From Rosellinia necatrix (taxonomy: Eukaryota > Ascomycota > Sordariomycetes > Xylariales > Xylariaceae), in the NCBI GenBank assembly GCA_021209875.1, contig JAGYVD010000006.1:1550001-1614000 (forward strand): a stretch of DNA of 64,000 bases. The letters are read 5' to 3'. A program made the position numbers and the translations under genes. Below are positions 13,776-24,891 of this stretch, in pieces (positions within the stretch are counted from its first letter, which is position 1; each line of letters opens with the position of its first letter). The notes under the pieces are model-generated. The model ran no database searches. It had not been told where the DNA came from and saw only the letters and a list, made by a program, of their open reading frames with translations.

Positions 13776-15691
13776 TAGGTATATGGGTGACCGGTGGAGG
13801 AGATGATTTCTTTCTCTTTTTTTTTTTTTTTTTTTTTTTCACATTTACATAGGTATGTGCGAAGAAAGCAATGGGGTGGCGAGGCGTGCATATAGAAGAA
13901 GAAAGAAAAATCAACCCTGCTTGCCGACCAGCCCTACACAGGGTTCTTACTTGATGCCGTGACTTTGATGCCTACCTCACCTAACTTACACAAGACGGTT
14001 ATAGAGATATTGAGTTGTGCTATTTTGCACCCACTGCATAGAGGTAGATGTGGAATATTTCAGATTTAGGCAATCCTGCCAGCGAAGTCCGTGATCCACC
14101 ACGCTTGTTGCGATTGGGGAGGACAAATCGCCGCTCTTCGTGGGATGAATGACTCAACTACCTACTCGGTCGTCCGTGGGTGACGTGGTCGGGATTAAGT
14201 GGGCGTAAACCTTTTTTTTTTTTTTTTCCGGGTCTCGCATCCCTATCCTTCTCTCATCACAACCCATGATTGTGTATATGACGCTTTCATCTTTTTATTT
14301 TATTTTTTTATCCATCATTTTCTCTTCCTCCTCACGCCTACACCCCATCGTGCGGCGGGCAACCCGGACCCGGACGCTCTTCTCGCCCCGGCCATCTGTC
14401 GCCCGCCTTTTGCTGATGATTTTTTATTTTATTTTATTTTATTTTATATCTTTTCCCTCTTTCTCTTTATCGCCGCCGCCTTGCCTTTTCTCCGAAGTTC
14501 ATTTGTACCATGTCGAGAACCGGGTAGGCGTACTGCCGGATGCGGCAAGGGATGGGGTGCGGGCAGGAGTTGCGAGCCGAGGGAGACCTTGTTGTTGGTT
14601 GGTGGCGAAGCGGCAAGGTAAGGCAGTGACTAACTCAACACCATCCCTTCCCTTTCCGCCTCGTCTTGATCTTGGGGTCGTGACCTACTTAAGATTCGGA
14701 CCGTGCAACCTACCTACCTACCTACCTACCTGCCTGACTCACATTCTCATACAGGTGTGTATATACTTAAGTTGGTGAACTGGACACTTCGACAAGACCA
14801 ACCAGGTACTTGCGTCAGTCATATCAGGTGTTATGCTGGGACTACGTATATAGGTCTGTCCTATCTATATATACCTTACCCTACCTTCATTCCCTTGTCA
14901 TCTTTCCTTTTTATCTATTTCTAACCCCAAATCATCTCTCAACCCTCCGTCTTACCTTTCCTCTCTTGTTACCTCGCTTCCTAATAACACGTCTGCTGAT
15001 ATACCTATTGCTCTACTAGACCTGCGGGATACAAGTACTTAAGATCAGACTTATCCTAAGCGAAATATAGCGGTACGGATGGCACGAAGGTCATACGCTG
15101 AGACGAAAAGCAAGTGACAGGTTCACCATGCACCCGGGATCCATTCATAAAGCTCTCATATACCCCTCGGACTCGAGTACCGACCGGGCTATCGAAGGTT
15201 GCCCAAGCCAAACTAGATGACCTTCTTGGCGTAAGAGAACACATCCAGATGCTGGGGGCAGACGAATTCCCGGTTGCTGGGACAACTAACGAAGTTTTAC
15301 GGAAAATTAACAGGGCACGACGAAATAGGCACAGCTATGATGGGTTTTCAATGATATCAATTCTTAAGGAAACCTTCGAGACTAAAAGAGCATTAGACTC
15401 CGTGAGGCGTCGAAGAACGCCAAGTCCGATACCCTAACACAAGAAATACCCCGCTGCTTCTACTTTTTGCCCCAGGTCTATAGAGACCAAATTTGAGGTG
15501 ATAAGAAACGACACGACAGAAATATGACATAACCCCCGGCAATAGCGTCGTTGTCCCCAGCGCCAATAGCTGAGGACTGCTACTATTACCTCCCGAGAAA
15601 CGGAATGAGGTGGCTAGGCCACGGTGGCCTGCCCCTCCAGTTCCTGACAATACACATACATCCGAGTAGGAAAGCACCGAAACGGTTGACC
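13776..15691. other. Convergent intergenic region
   Basis: This lies between the 3' ends of GCN20 and the bZIP gene. It has a T22 run at about 13818-13839, a second T run at about 14212, a CCTA tetranucleotide run at about 14706-14734, and one TGACTCA heptamer at 14150-14156. Apart from the weak ORF at 15114-15437, no coding sequence is recognised. Confidence 0.55.
15114..15437 (+). CDS. Possible exon of a hypothetical protein
   Basis: About 107 open codons without an in-frame ATG at the beginning (first Met near residue 45). The composition looks protein-like rather than low-complexity (for example GLSKVAQAKLDDLLGV, VLRKINRARRNRHSYDGF), with an Arg-rich C-terminus RRRRTPSPIP. I recognise no family and find no upstream exon with a convincing ATG. 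It could be a single exon, a relic or chance. It converges on the bZIP gene about 250 bp away. Confidence 0.25.
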   Translation: MTGSPCTRDPFIKLSYTPRTRVPTGLSKVAQAKLDDLLGVREHIQMLGADEFPVAGTTNEVLRKINRARRNRHSYDGFSMISILKETFETKRALDSVRRRRTPSPIP

Positions 15692-17104
15692 CTATGCACC
15701 ACTAGGTCGACTCATAGCTATCCGCTTCCAGTGATCACGCTCCTTCTCCAGTTCGGCGATCTTTTCCTCGAGCTCCTCCAATTTCTGAGCCTTACGCTGC
15801 CGGGACTTACGGGCGGCAAGGGTATTGCGTGCTCGCTTCATCGCGACAGTGTCGTTGGGATCGTCAACGACGATTGGAGGAAGAGGCTTATCCCGCCGCC
15901 GAGCATTCACACCAGCGACCGACGAGTGCCGACCATGGTGAGACGCCGAGGGCGAGCTGACCGATTTACGACGAGGGAGTGAGTCGGTTTCATTGTTCTC
16001 GAGCTCAACAGGTGCCTCTACCGGTGACTCAATTGACACAGTGGCCTGATCGGTGGTTGTGGTCTCTGGGAAGAGAGGGAACCAGTTCTCAGAATAGCCA
16101 GCATCTTGGTTACCGAAGTTGGGCGAAACCTCGTAATTTTCGAAACCGGGAGATTCGCCGTAGGTGGAGGGAGTGGTCAAGTTGGTGAAAGCGGTGGAAT
16201 TTGGGGCCGAAAACTGATCGTGAAGGAGCAGTTCGCCTGGCGAGACTGTGCCCAGGTGGGTGGAATTTGGGGCAGAGCTCACATCCAGGTCGGCGCCGGT
16301 GATAGCGGGAGAAGAGAAAGTGGTGGAAGCCCCACCTCCGAAAGCCGTGAAGTTTCCAAAATCTCCTAAAGCGTCTGCTTGCAGTGAGTTTGGGTGCGGT
16401 CTAGAGATAGGCACGGGGAAATTACCATGAAGATCCATCTTGGCTGGCGTTGGCTGATTACCGTTCTCCCGTGGGAAGGGAGGAACAGGCGGACGAGCAA
16501 TGCGAGACTGCTGGTTCACTGCAACGGTGGAGGATGGGGTGGATAAGGAAGCGTAAAACTGTTGTTGACTCTGGTTTTGCGCTCGAGAGTTAAACCGGTT
16601 GGACAAAGCCGAAGGAGAATACTGATGCCCTGTTGCTTGGATGATCTGTAGGCGCGGGTTGCGAAGAGCAGACAACGTGCTCGTGTTGTTGATAGATCCA
16701 AAGGCTGCTGCTGTGGAGGCAGGCGATGAGGCAGTACGGTTAACGGTTGTTCTCGTGGGCTGAGGCGAGTCGAACAAGACAAAGTCCTGTTGTGGCGGGC
16801 TCTGGAAGACGTGTGGTTGCGCGGATGGTGCCGGCTGGCTCGAGGAACTGGAGGGAGGCCATGTTGACTGATTGGAATCCGTGGTGAAGACTGGAAAGTC
16901 TCGTGGGGAAATGGTTGCGGTGAGTTGGGAGCTTGCGCGGGGGCTGAGAATCGCTTCTTCAAAGTTCAGTTCGTCCTGGAAGGGAAGAGCTGGGGAAAAG
17001 AGGTGAGTGGGGAGTAGACTGTTGATCTTGGGGGACTGAATGTTGACTGTTTGGGCTACGAGAGCTCTGGTTGCTGGAGAGGGGAGACACGGGGGTCTGG
17101 CTGT
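15692..17104 (-). CDS. cpc-1: CPC-1/GCN4-type bZIP transcription factor (5' exon unresolved)
   Basis: The frame is open from an in-frame TAA at 17105-17107 down to the stop at 15692. The C-terminus is a bZIP: basic region ARNTLAARKSRQRKAQKLEE followed by a short leucine zipper (LEELEEKIAELEKERDHW), as in GCN4/CpcA/CPC-1. The acidic activation part carries QDFVLFD, typical of these homologues, and upstream ALPFQDELNFEEAIL. The centre is Ser/Thr/Asn-rich. No ATG precedes the conserved N-terminal segment in this frame, so the true start lies in an upstream exon; a TTCCAG acceptor at 16976 is one candidate junction. The protein activates amino-acid biosynthesis genes through TGASTCA sites on starvation. 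The leader holds short upstream ORFs (17056-17139, 17105-17113) and a TGAGTCA lies at 17679. The family call is firm; the 5' end is not. Confidence 0.88.
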   Translation of the reverse strand, partial: TARPPCLPSPATRALVAQTVNIQSPKINSLLPTHLFSPALPFQDELNFEEAILSPRASSQLTATISPRDFPVFTTDSNQSTWPPSSSSSQPAPSAQPHVFQSPPQQDFVLFDSPQPTRTTVNRTASSPASTAAAFGSINNTSTLSALRNPRLQIIQATGHQYSPSALSNRFNSRAQNQSQQQFYASLSTPSSTVAVNQQSRIARPPVPPFPRENGNQPTPAKMDLHGNFPVPISRPHPNSLQADALGDFGNFTAFGGGASTTFSSPAITGADLDVSSAPNSTHLGTVSPGELLLHDQFSAPNSTAFTNLTTPSTYGESPGFENYEVSPNFGNQDAGYSENWFPLFPETTTTDQATVSIESPVEAPVELENNETDSLPRRKSVSSPSASHHGRHSSVAGVNARRRDKPLPPIVVDDPNDTVAMKRARNTLAARKSRQRKAQKLEELEEKIAELEKERDHWKRIAMSRPSGA

Positions 17105-17139
17105 TTAGCGCATCTTGGATGGTTGCCTGATGTATTCAT
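17056..17139 (-). promoter_or_regulatory. Upstream ORF in the bZIP leader (27 codons)
   Basis: On the minus strand an ATG at 17139 opens a 27-codon frame ending in TAG at 17056. It begins MNTSGNHPRC and is out of frame with the bZIP. If this DNA is exonic leader, the uORF would matter for the translational control known for GCN4, cpc-1 and cpcA. The transcript boundaries are not known here, and it may instead be part of the missing first exon. Confidence 0.35.
17105..17113 (-). promoter_or_regulatory. Minimal upstream ORF, ATG CGC TAA
   Basis: A two-codon ORF (Met-Arg-stop) in the presumed bZIP leader, nested out of frame within the 27-codon uORF. Short uORFs of two to three codons are characteristic of GCN4-type leaders. 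This is suggestive only, because ATG-codon-stop triplets arise often by chance. Confidence 0.35.
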
Positions 17140-20100
17140 GTGTTGTGTGTATGTGATGTGTTGGGGGGATGAGGAAAAGTAAAAGAGGAGAGGGAGGGGA
17201 AAGCTTGTGTGTGTGTGTGCGAGCGGGAGACAAGGTTTTAGTATTTTTCCAGGCAACAATAATTTTCGCGGGCAGGTCTGGGGACACAGACCAGAGCAAA
17301 CCTGGAGGGCAAGTAGGTGGGTAGGTAGGTACCTCAAGCCTGTGCGACAGAGGGATGGAGGCTTGGTCGCTAGAGAGGGGAGATTCCGGAGGACAGAATG
17401 CGCTAGGTACAAGCGCAGAATCAGGACGGCCAGGCGGACAAGTGGGCCAAAGGACACAGGGCGTACAGCACCGTCCAGTAGTGGCTCAGCAGTTGTGGAT
17501 TGGTGGTATCAAATGGGTTGTCCTGAGCGGGGCTCAAGGGAATGATATGCTTGGATCTTGATAAGTCTCCTCCTAACCACTAACAATTAGGGTCTTAGTG
17601 GAAATCGCATGGAATGGCCTGCAAACTAGATAGTGCGTAACATTTTATCCTGCTGGGGCCTTGGTGCTTGGCAGAGTGTGAGTCATACCTATTCCGGTGC
17701 CTATGCTAAATTAGGTTAGGTTTATATGCGCGACGGACGATTTATCCCATGAACTATGTACAGTATGTATATGCAGAAGATTAGTAAATGGCGTGCTGTG
17801 TACCGCAAAAGTACTCGTATATTTCGTTTTGGTGCAGTCTCGCATCTGAAAATTAATTAAGCCTCCACCCAACAGCCGACGTGAAAACTCCCACAGCGTC
17901 AGAAACCCTCACAATTTCAGTAGGTAGTGTAGGTACACCTGCAGGCAGAATGTGGAATTAACTTTTGCGGAACAGGGCGACGGTACTTATAGTATGTTGG
18001 ATGTATATTCTGCACAGAATCTCCCTATTCCGTTATTTTTATTACTTTTATGATGCTAAGTATTTATCTTTATTATTTTAGGGATGCCCGGTGCCACAAC
18101 ACACATTAAGTATCAGGCGTCGCAAAGAATCTCATTATATACCCGGCTTCACGTCCTACATTCCCGATAATCAAATGTAGTTGATTATTTTGTTCCAATA
18201 CAGCGGAGCGGTGCACGGCGGATTTCAACCAAGACTAACTGTCTTCTCCCCGTTCCGTTTCGGTGTTGGTATCTAGTCTCGACTCCGAAATAAGAACCAT
18301 ATTTTAGTATAGTACAGCAGGAGGCGCATTCTGATGAGAAACAGCCAGCAGTTACAAGCCCAGTACATGCCTATGTATCCATATTACAGTACCGGGAGTG
18401 GGATAAAATTGAACACTAGTCTTCTTCAAGCTAAATGGCTCGTGATGGGCTGCATGTGGCTGCGTCGTGCTCTGATTGGATGGTGCCGGCCAGCTGAATT
18501 GGGAAGAGGTAGTAGTCTGCGCAGCGCAGCCACCCCTCGACAAGAATTGCTTCATTCCGGAAAGCTGTTGAGAGAGGTATTGGGGCGGGTGTTGGCCACA
18601 TGTATCACGCCTATTTTCAACTCGATACATGGCATTGCTCGAGATTCTGTCCTGGCAAAAAGAAAATGGCACTCGGCCCCAACTTTCGTCTCACGGGGCC
18701 GTGGTTAATTAATAAGCAAGCGATCTTCAACTCGCAAGCTGGAGGACACACCGGGATAATCTCACTCCCCTTGCATTTTGATTGGATATGGCCGGGGCGG
18801 CTGTGCAGATCTCTCCGTCCAGCGTCGACGGGACGGATGCACGACTCTTCGTCAGGAGTAATCAAGCACGACGGCGATGGCATCGCGCACTCCGCGAGCA
18901 TTTTGCATCATATTCTGCAAAGGCCCGGAAGGGAACATGCCAACGAACGATTCCCAGACGCCCGAGACGTAAGCTTTGACGTGGAAGTCCACATTAGCCA
19001 TCCAAGATGCCGGGGGCGAATGGCCGGCTTCTGCGCAAGGCAGTCGGTCAGATTGCACTCGTCGCAAGCTAACATCGCGTGCCCCTCGACTTGAAATGTG
19101 GAACCTCCTCACTAACCACTCACTGCGAGATTGCGCGGATGCGCATATACACGCGCGCGCGCGCCCGCACACACAATCCCGCACATACAATCCCACACAC
19201 ACGCAATCCCGTGCCGAGTCGGCTTTGCAACTACATAGCCCCGTATCCGGCTCCTCGGTCTCGTATCTCCGCGCATTCGAGATCCCCCAGGCCCATATCA
19301 TCAACAACTCTGGTCAGATCCGATAGCTTGTTTCATCTACATATTTTCGCGCAAGCGAGGAAGGCACATTGGATCAATTGGATCGGCCAATTTGTATCCC
19401 CGCGTGCGTACGGCTCTCGATCCTTGTTCAATCGTTGCTGTGATGAGGTTGTGACTCATCGTTACCGACGCTGTGTTCCATCGCGTCTCACCCTCCTTGT
19501 ACCCAGCTTCCCTGTCCTGCCTATCTCTCAGGGCTGTTTACATTGTAGTGCTACGGTACTGTACTAGGTATGTATGACTGATTTTTTTTTTTTTTGGTGT
19601 GTCTAGATCCATCATTACATACAAGCACACTACTACAGCTGCGACGCTAGCTACCATGTGTGGATACAAACATCACCAAAGTAAGACAAAAGGGCGCAGT
19701 TGGTCGGTCGGCCTCTCAGTCCTACCTCCACAAGCAGGTCTTCTGGCCAGGTGTTGCTTGCGTGCGGCTATGGATCGTTCGCCTCTCGCACAGTCTACGT
19801 GTGTAATCGACCATAAATCTTCACCTTTGACGCTATCAAAAACCGTCATCTGGACTCAACCAACGATTCCTTTTTCTTTCCAAGCAGGACAAAACATGAT
19901 ATTACCGACTTATATACCGCTACATGCTAAGTACCTAGGTACGTATGTATGCATGTACGTATGTATGATGTTCTGAGTATGCATGTATGTAATCCGTCTC
20001 ACCCCACCAGCTGTACACTGTACGGTCTGGCATCCTTCGAGATACTTGCTACGTTGGTACTGTGTATATCTATGTTCATAGGCACTGTATAGTCTACACT

Positions 20101-23100
20101 AGCTGCTTGCCTACTGTACCTAACTTTGAACTGTTAGGTACATACATAGTTAGTCCAGATAGTTAGTCAATCTTTAAATAAACCCAAAGCAGGCTGTAGT
20201 GTACGTGGTAACAGATATTCCGTCAATAGACAAGCCAGCCACACGAAAACCATTGACACTACCATGCACCTAAGTAGGTAGAGTGAATGGACTCCCCTAT
20301 TATTCCCGGACAGTTGCCGAAAGTGAACAGTGTATTGCCCGAGGTATCGACGAGTCTAGCTCGATATAACAAGTAAATGTCAGTCTATTTCCGAATTATG
20401 TACATGGAGGGCGCGCCTAGAGGATCACGTATGGATCGCAAGAGTTGGGGGCGGAATACATGCTCCTGTCGGCATAGTAGAGACAATATGTAGGTGCACT
20501 GCTCTGCATCATGGTATGGATGCATGCACGATAACCTCCACGATTGCCTATCCATGGAACCTTCCCTGCGGGCCCGGTTACCTAACCATCTGCTTTCCGA
20601 TTACCTATCTACAAGTAGTTAGTGGTGATTGAAGTGTGGCACAGCACATGGTGGCAGGGTATTAAGGACTTTTTTTTTTTTTTGTTAGAACGGGTAAAGT
20701 GAAAAGTGCCGTGGGGATATTCTCGCGAAATAAATACGCAAGATCCGTTGAAGCGTGATAGCGCGATTTGTAGTGACAATTAGTCAAAGCATAGTTAACT
20801 ACCTAGGTAGTTATCGAACAACCAGAAATATGCCCGCAAGTGCAAGATGTTATCAACAGTGTAGTCGTCTGCATAATGATGTTCGGTTCATCATCATCAT
20901 AAAAAGCCACACGCAACTCTTATCATCTCCAACGGTAATTGGGTATAAAATATCAGACCCGTGATGGGAAGCTTATTGTTGCCGGCATTCTTCCTGCAGA
21001 TACCTGGTATCATTTCTACGCGCGCTACAGCGACCAGATATGTGTTATCGTTATAACAGCATTACACCTAGTTACATGGCTTCTGTTCGGCGGCTGCAAG
21101 CTGAGTCCCTTTAGCTTACTGAGCAGAACTTTAAGCTGGCGCACCTCGTTTTTTAACTGACTTTACTACCCGCATCTAGTACACCAAGGATCTATGCACC
21201 GAAGCTCGGTTACGCTTTGGGCCCGTAACGGAGACATGAGGATGAGCATTCCGTGAGCATACCATGGGGAGTCCGGCTAGAGTGCGGCGGCATCCGGCGG
21301 CATGCGACATGAGAGGGACGGGTTCGCATACACTGTCCGATAAGGAATATCCCAATTGGGCCTAACCGCATAGGAAGACGAAAGTCGGCTGGCTGTTAGG
21401 GCTAATATAGATGTAAGAAATACAACCAAGAGTTAGGGCGCTATCTTTAATAATTTAATAATTCCAGACTGCTCTAATAATCACCTCGTACTTTTTTTCC
21501 TTTTTTTTTTTTGGTTGGCGTTTTGAATTGTAGTGTAGGTGGTAAGTATTCCAAGTAAGCCGTCAGCGAACATGGTTACGGAGGTGGTGTTTAATGGTTG
21601 GTCTGGTAAAGCTACAACGGCGCCGCATTGTGGGCCACGAGGCTTTGCGAGCCAGTATTGGACGCTATCACTAACCACATGCCTATGCCTTGGTACGCTA
21701 GGCTAGGTAGGTGCTGGTTAGTAGTTATAGGAATAAATGCAGGAGGCTGTGAGCTGCAGCCTATATGCGAGCGCTGGAAGGAGGGTTGGCGGAGTTGGGT
21801 TTATTTAATATGGCCAAGCGGCATCCCTGCAGGCGTTGTGATTAGCTAGTGTGGAGGATCGGCCATGTAAGCTGGCATGCAAGTTGTGGTATGACCACTA
21901 CAAAATGAGGCTGCGCTAGGCAAGTGTTATAGTAAAGGAAGACAATGTTGGAGAGTAGAAGGTGTGAGGCCGCCGAGGGGCCAAAAAGGGAAATACTTAG
22001 TACGCTAACAACATCCCGGGCCCATACCCAATGCAATAGCCGCTAACGATTGTAGTAGTAACTAGTTGTTATTGTTGTTATATTCTTGAACGCCTTGCGA
22101 GGACTCCCTGAGGTACAGAGCGTGGCGTGCACACATATATTGGCATGTAATATGCCGAATTATGTTTTCGTGGGCCTAATATTCCAGTGTTCGTGGTCTT
22201 TACATTTTGATCCTCCGATCTAATTCTGTTTATCCCTCACGTACCGTTTTTACACTTGCTGTACTAGTCTACCTTCCCTTCGTATTGTAAGGTTTTTGGT
22301 AATCGTGCCGGTAAAAACCCCGCGATAAAATCTGTAGGCAAGTTAAATAAGGGTTCTCATGTGTATATTGATCCGCAAGATGGAGATCTTTGTGTGAGCA
22401 CGGATGCTATATCACGTGACAACCTTGAGCCAAGCCGGAAAGGGGCCCTTCCAAGGTCAGGAACCCATGGCCGCCAAACATATCCGTCGACTTTTCCGTG
22501 CTCTGTACTCTGTTGTATTAAACAATATATTGGCATTAGGTCTTTAGCCTTGAAGTAATATGGTTTTAGCTTTGCTATACCTTGCTTTTCTGCTACCGTG
22601 CTGATATGGTAACTGGTTAAGCGTTAAGACTTATAATTTATCTCTGCAAATAAAAAAGCGGCGTATTATTCATTATATTCGAGTTACAATTCCATAATAT
22701 CTTTTCCAACGAGTGGACTTTCCAGTATGTTAGTCTAAGTAGTAAATACCACATATAAAGTAGGCTACGTATCAGCTATTTTTTACTAACAGTAGATGCG
22801 GAAACTGGTAGTTGAAGAGGGAAGTTGGTGGCTACTCACGATGGGTTAGTTTTAGGTGAGGGCTCGTTTACACGGCCGGAGTCTGGTAGAGATCTTAACG
22901 CAGCTAAAGTATTATTACACTAAATCTACATAACACGGAGCCTCTCCTCTTCTTTGGGAGGCACCTACTAACGTAGGACTGGATATAACATGCTGTCTAC
23001 GGGCTTCTACGATGTAGGTGACCGCTTACACTATCTATATCGACGGCTCTCACGGAACAAAGGTTATCGCACTCTCCCGCGTGGATCTGCCGGGAGCGAC

Positions 23101-23263
23101 ACCGTCACTTAGACCCGCCTACATCATTCTAATCGCTTGTGTTCCTATCTTTCCGTCTTCCTTCTTCCTGCGTCCTTCTGCTTCATGAGCTGAACGTTGA
23201 GTACTACGTCTCCAAATTAGGTTATACCACCACAGCTACCCTAAATCTTCGAGAGACTCCGAC
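17140..23263. other. Bizip 5' flank and gene-poor stretch
   Basis: About 6 kb with the upstream region of the bZIP gene followed by DNA in which I recognise no gene. Frames such as 18600-19094 (+) and 18852-19307 (-) overlap on opposite strands, lack motifs and include (CA)n-type and alternating GC tracts at about 19155-19205. T/A homopolymers occur at about 19582, 20671 and 21504. From about 20.7 kb the DNA becomes AT-richer. Confidence 0.5.
17679..17685. promoter_or_regulatory. GCN4/CPC-1 consensus site TGAGTCA
   Basis: An exact TGAGTCA heptamer, about 0.6-0.7 kb upstream of the bZIP coding frame. GCN4-type factors bind TGASTCA, and fungal cpc genes are reported to be autoregulated through such sites. 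About eight copies are expected by chance in 64 kb, so position rather than occurrence is the argument. Confidence 0.35.
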
Positions 23264-23890
23264 ATGGCGGCGAGGAAGACCGTCTTGGTCACAGGCTGTA
23301 GCGACGGCGGCATGGGGTCTGCGCTGGCCGTCGCCTTCCAGCAGCGCGGCTTCCATGTCTTCGTAACGGCGCGCGACCCTTCCAAAATGCGCGACCTCGA
23401 GGGCCTGCCTAACACGACATTCCTCGCCCTCGACATCTGGGCATCTCAATATCCCATACATGGGTACCGTCGGTGTACTTGAAGTTGTGACGGGCGCCGT
23501 TAAGTCCAAGGGCCAAACGTACTTTGGCGACTTTAGGCTACCCCAGAAATCGGTATGTATGCTCATATATCCCCTTGAGTCCCCGGATGCCTTTGTCGAG
23601 GTGACTGATTGCCGCGAGCGCTAACGTATATTTTAGTAAGTTCATTTAAGAGGCTTTCGGTATACACCCGTCAGACCGACTAATAACCTGCAGGCTGTAC
23701 AAGAGTATCGAGCCTGCTATCGCCGGCAGGGCCTAGGGGCAGGATGGGGTTCCTAGGATGGATACGATGGAGTATGCTGAGGTAGTCGCTGACGATGTCG
23801 TGCAACGAAAGGTAGGTCGTGTTTGGTACAGCGGACTTGCCGAAGAAGTTAAAATGAGCACTACATCGGAAGTACCACAATCGGCGATGG
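23264..23890 (+). pseudogene. Short-chain dehydrogenase/reductase pseudogene with internal deletions (AYR1-like)
   Basis: An ATG at 23264 opens a normal SDR N-terminus: KTVLVTGCSDGGMGSALAVA is the TGxxxGxG Rossmann motif, followed by FHVFVTARDPSKM and an LALDI strand. The frame then shifts and stops. In another frame from about 23448 the text jumps to IPYMGT and then directly to VLEVVTGAVKSKGQTYFGD, which in this family lies downstream of the catalytic YxxxK. The central part with the catalytic Ser-Tyr-Lys is missing. A GTATGT...CTGCAG intron-like segment (23553-23693) precedes LYKSIEPAIAGRA, a TAG, then MDTMEYAEVVADDVV. The order of fragments matches 1-acyldihydroxyacetone-phosphate reductase-like SDRs. 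It is therefore a decayed copy with deletions, a frameshift and at least one stop. Confidence 0.75.
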
Positions 23891-24063
23891 TAAGCCTACT
23901 GGCAGAACGGCGATTTTGATACGGGTATACTAACACTATGTAGGACGCCAGAGATGTTATGGGAACTGGTCTTGATGCACTCAGGCAGTAGATACTTGGC
24001 ATCGGGGCAGGTGCTGTCGACGCACTTCTCTGTCGTGATATGAGGCGTAGCTTATATAAATGA

Positions 24064-24315
24064 CTACCGAGAGTAGCAGGAATGACAGTCGTCATCAGAA
24101 CATGGAGGGACGCCGGGGAACTGATATTCTGGCTCACAGCCACACCCACCTCGTCGATTAAAATCGGTTCCGATGCATTTTGACCTCCAACACCCGGTCA
24201 ATTTCTGTTCCGAGGTATTAGTGTTATTCTCAATGTAGATGCCCTCCTGAGAAGACTTAGGGGCATAGACAAGTGGCCACAGTAGGATCGCGCAATAGAA
24301 CCTCGAAGATGGCAT
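24064..24315 (-). CDS. Small Cys-rich, possibly secreted protein
   Basis: An 83-codon ORF with an ATG at 24315. A short hydrophobic stretch near the N-terminus (YCAILLWPLVYA) could act as a signal peptide. The mature part has seven cysteines, six of them in the last 35 residues (GGCGCEPEYQ and CSDDDCHSC segments). No family is recognised. It sits between an SDR pseudogene and a HET gene. It may be a chance ORF or the end of a relic; the clustering of cysteines is the only argument for it. Confidence 0.35.
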   Translation of the reverse strand: MPSSRFYCAILLWPLVYAPKSSQEGIYIENNTNTSEQKLTGCWRSKCIGTDFNRRGGCGCEPEYQFPGVPPCSDDDCHSCYSR

Positions 24316-24891
24316 TCACCCGAACAGCACCGGCGATGCCGAGGCCACTGGTAAGAGCACAGAGTTCCATAGCCCTCCGCTACTCATCGTATATGGAATG
24401 GCCGACCGGCGCATAGGAGTTAGGTTGTCGTTTTAGTAGACTAGGATATTTCTAACTGACGTGTTGGCTCAATTGTTTGCGATCTTCTCCGCCAAGACTC
24501 TCCGCCGCTGCCTGAATATGGTGTTTGTTAGTATCATTGGATTAACTTGGATGTAGGCAGGCAGCGTGCAGTGTTCAATTGGTAAAGCACCTAGTATGAG
24601 GATACCCCCTACAGTGAGTGCGATGTGGGTTACCTCATTTCTCTACTCCTGCGACATCACCAATCTAAATGGTTGCTCAACAAACAATGAGTCGATTTCG
24701 TAGTAAACCTCCCTTGCGATAGTTATCCCTGTACACGCCACCTAGTGGGACCCTATATAGCCCGCTACCGCCCCGAAAATGAGACCTACACACGATCTAG
24801 GGATTCCAGCCGGTAATCCTTCACCTTTTCCATCACATCATATGCCCAACATACTTTTATCTAGGTTGTTGCACGAATTCGACGGCAGAAA

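Noticed and set aside
14199..14778. 140- and 170-codon plus-strand frames
   Set aside because: Phe/Leu-rich translations of T-rich simple sequence, in two overlapping frames; no family features.
18600..19307. Overlapping 164- and 151-codon frames on opposite strands
   Set aside because: Neither has motifs; one is dominated by a CA/CG dinucleotide tract. Likely chance frames in GC-balanced DNA.
24541..24640. tRNA-like D-arm text (TTCAATTGGTAAAGCACC)
   Set aside because: The A-box-like part resembles a tRNA D arm, but no B box, T-arm or acceptor pairing can be formed. At most a decayed relic.
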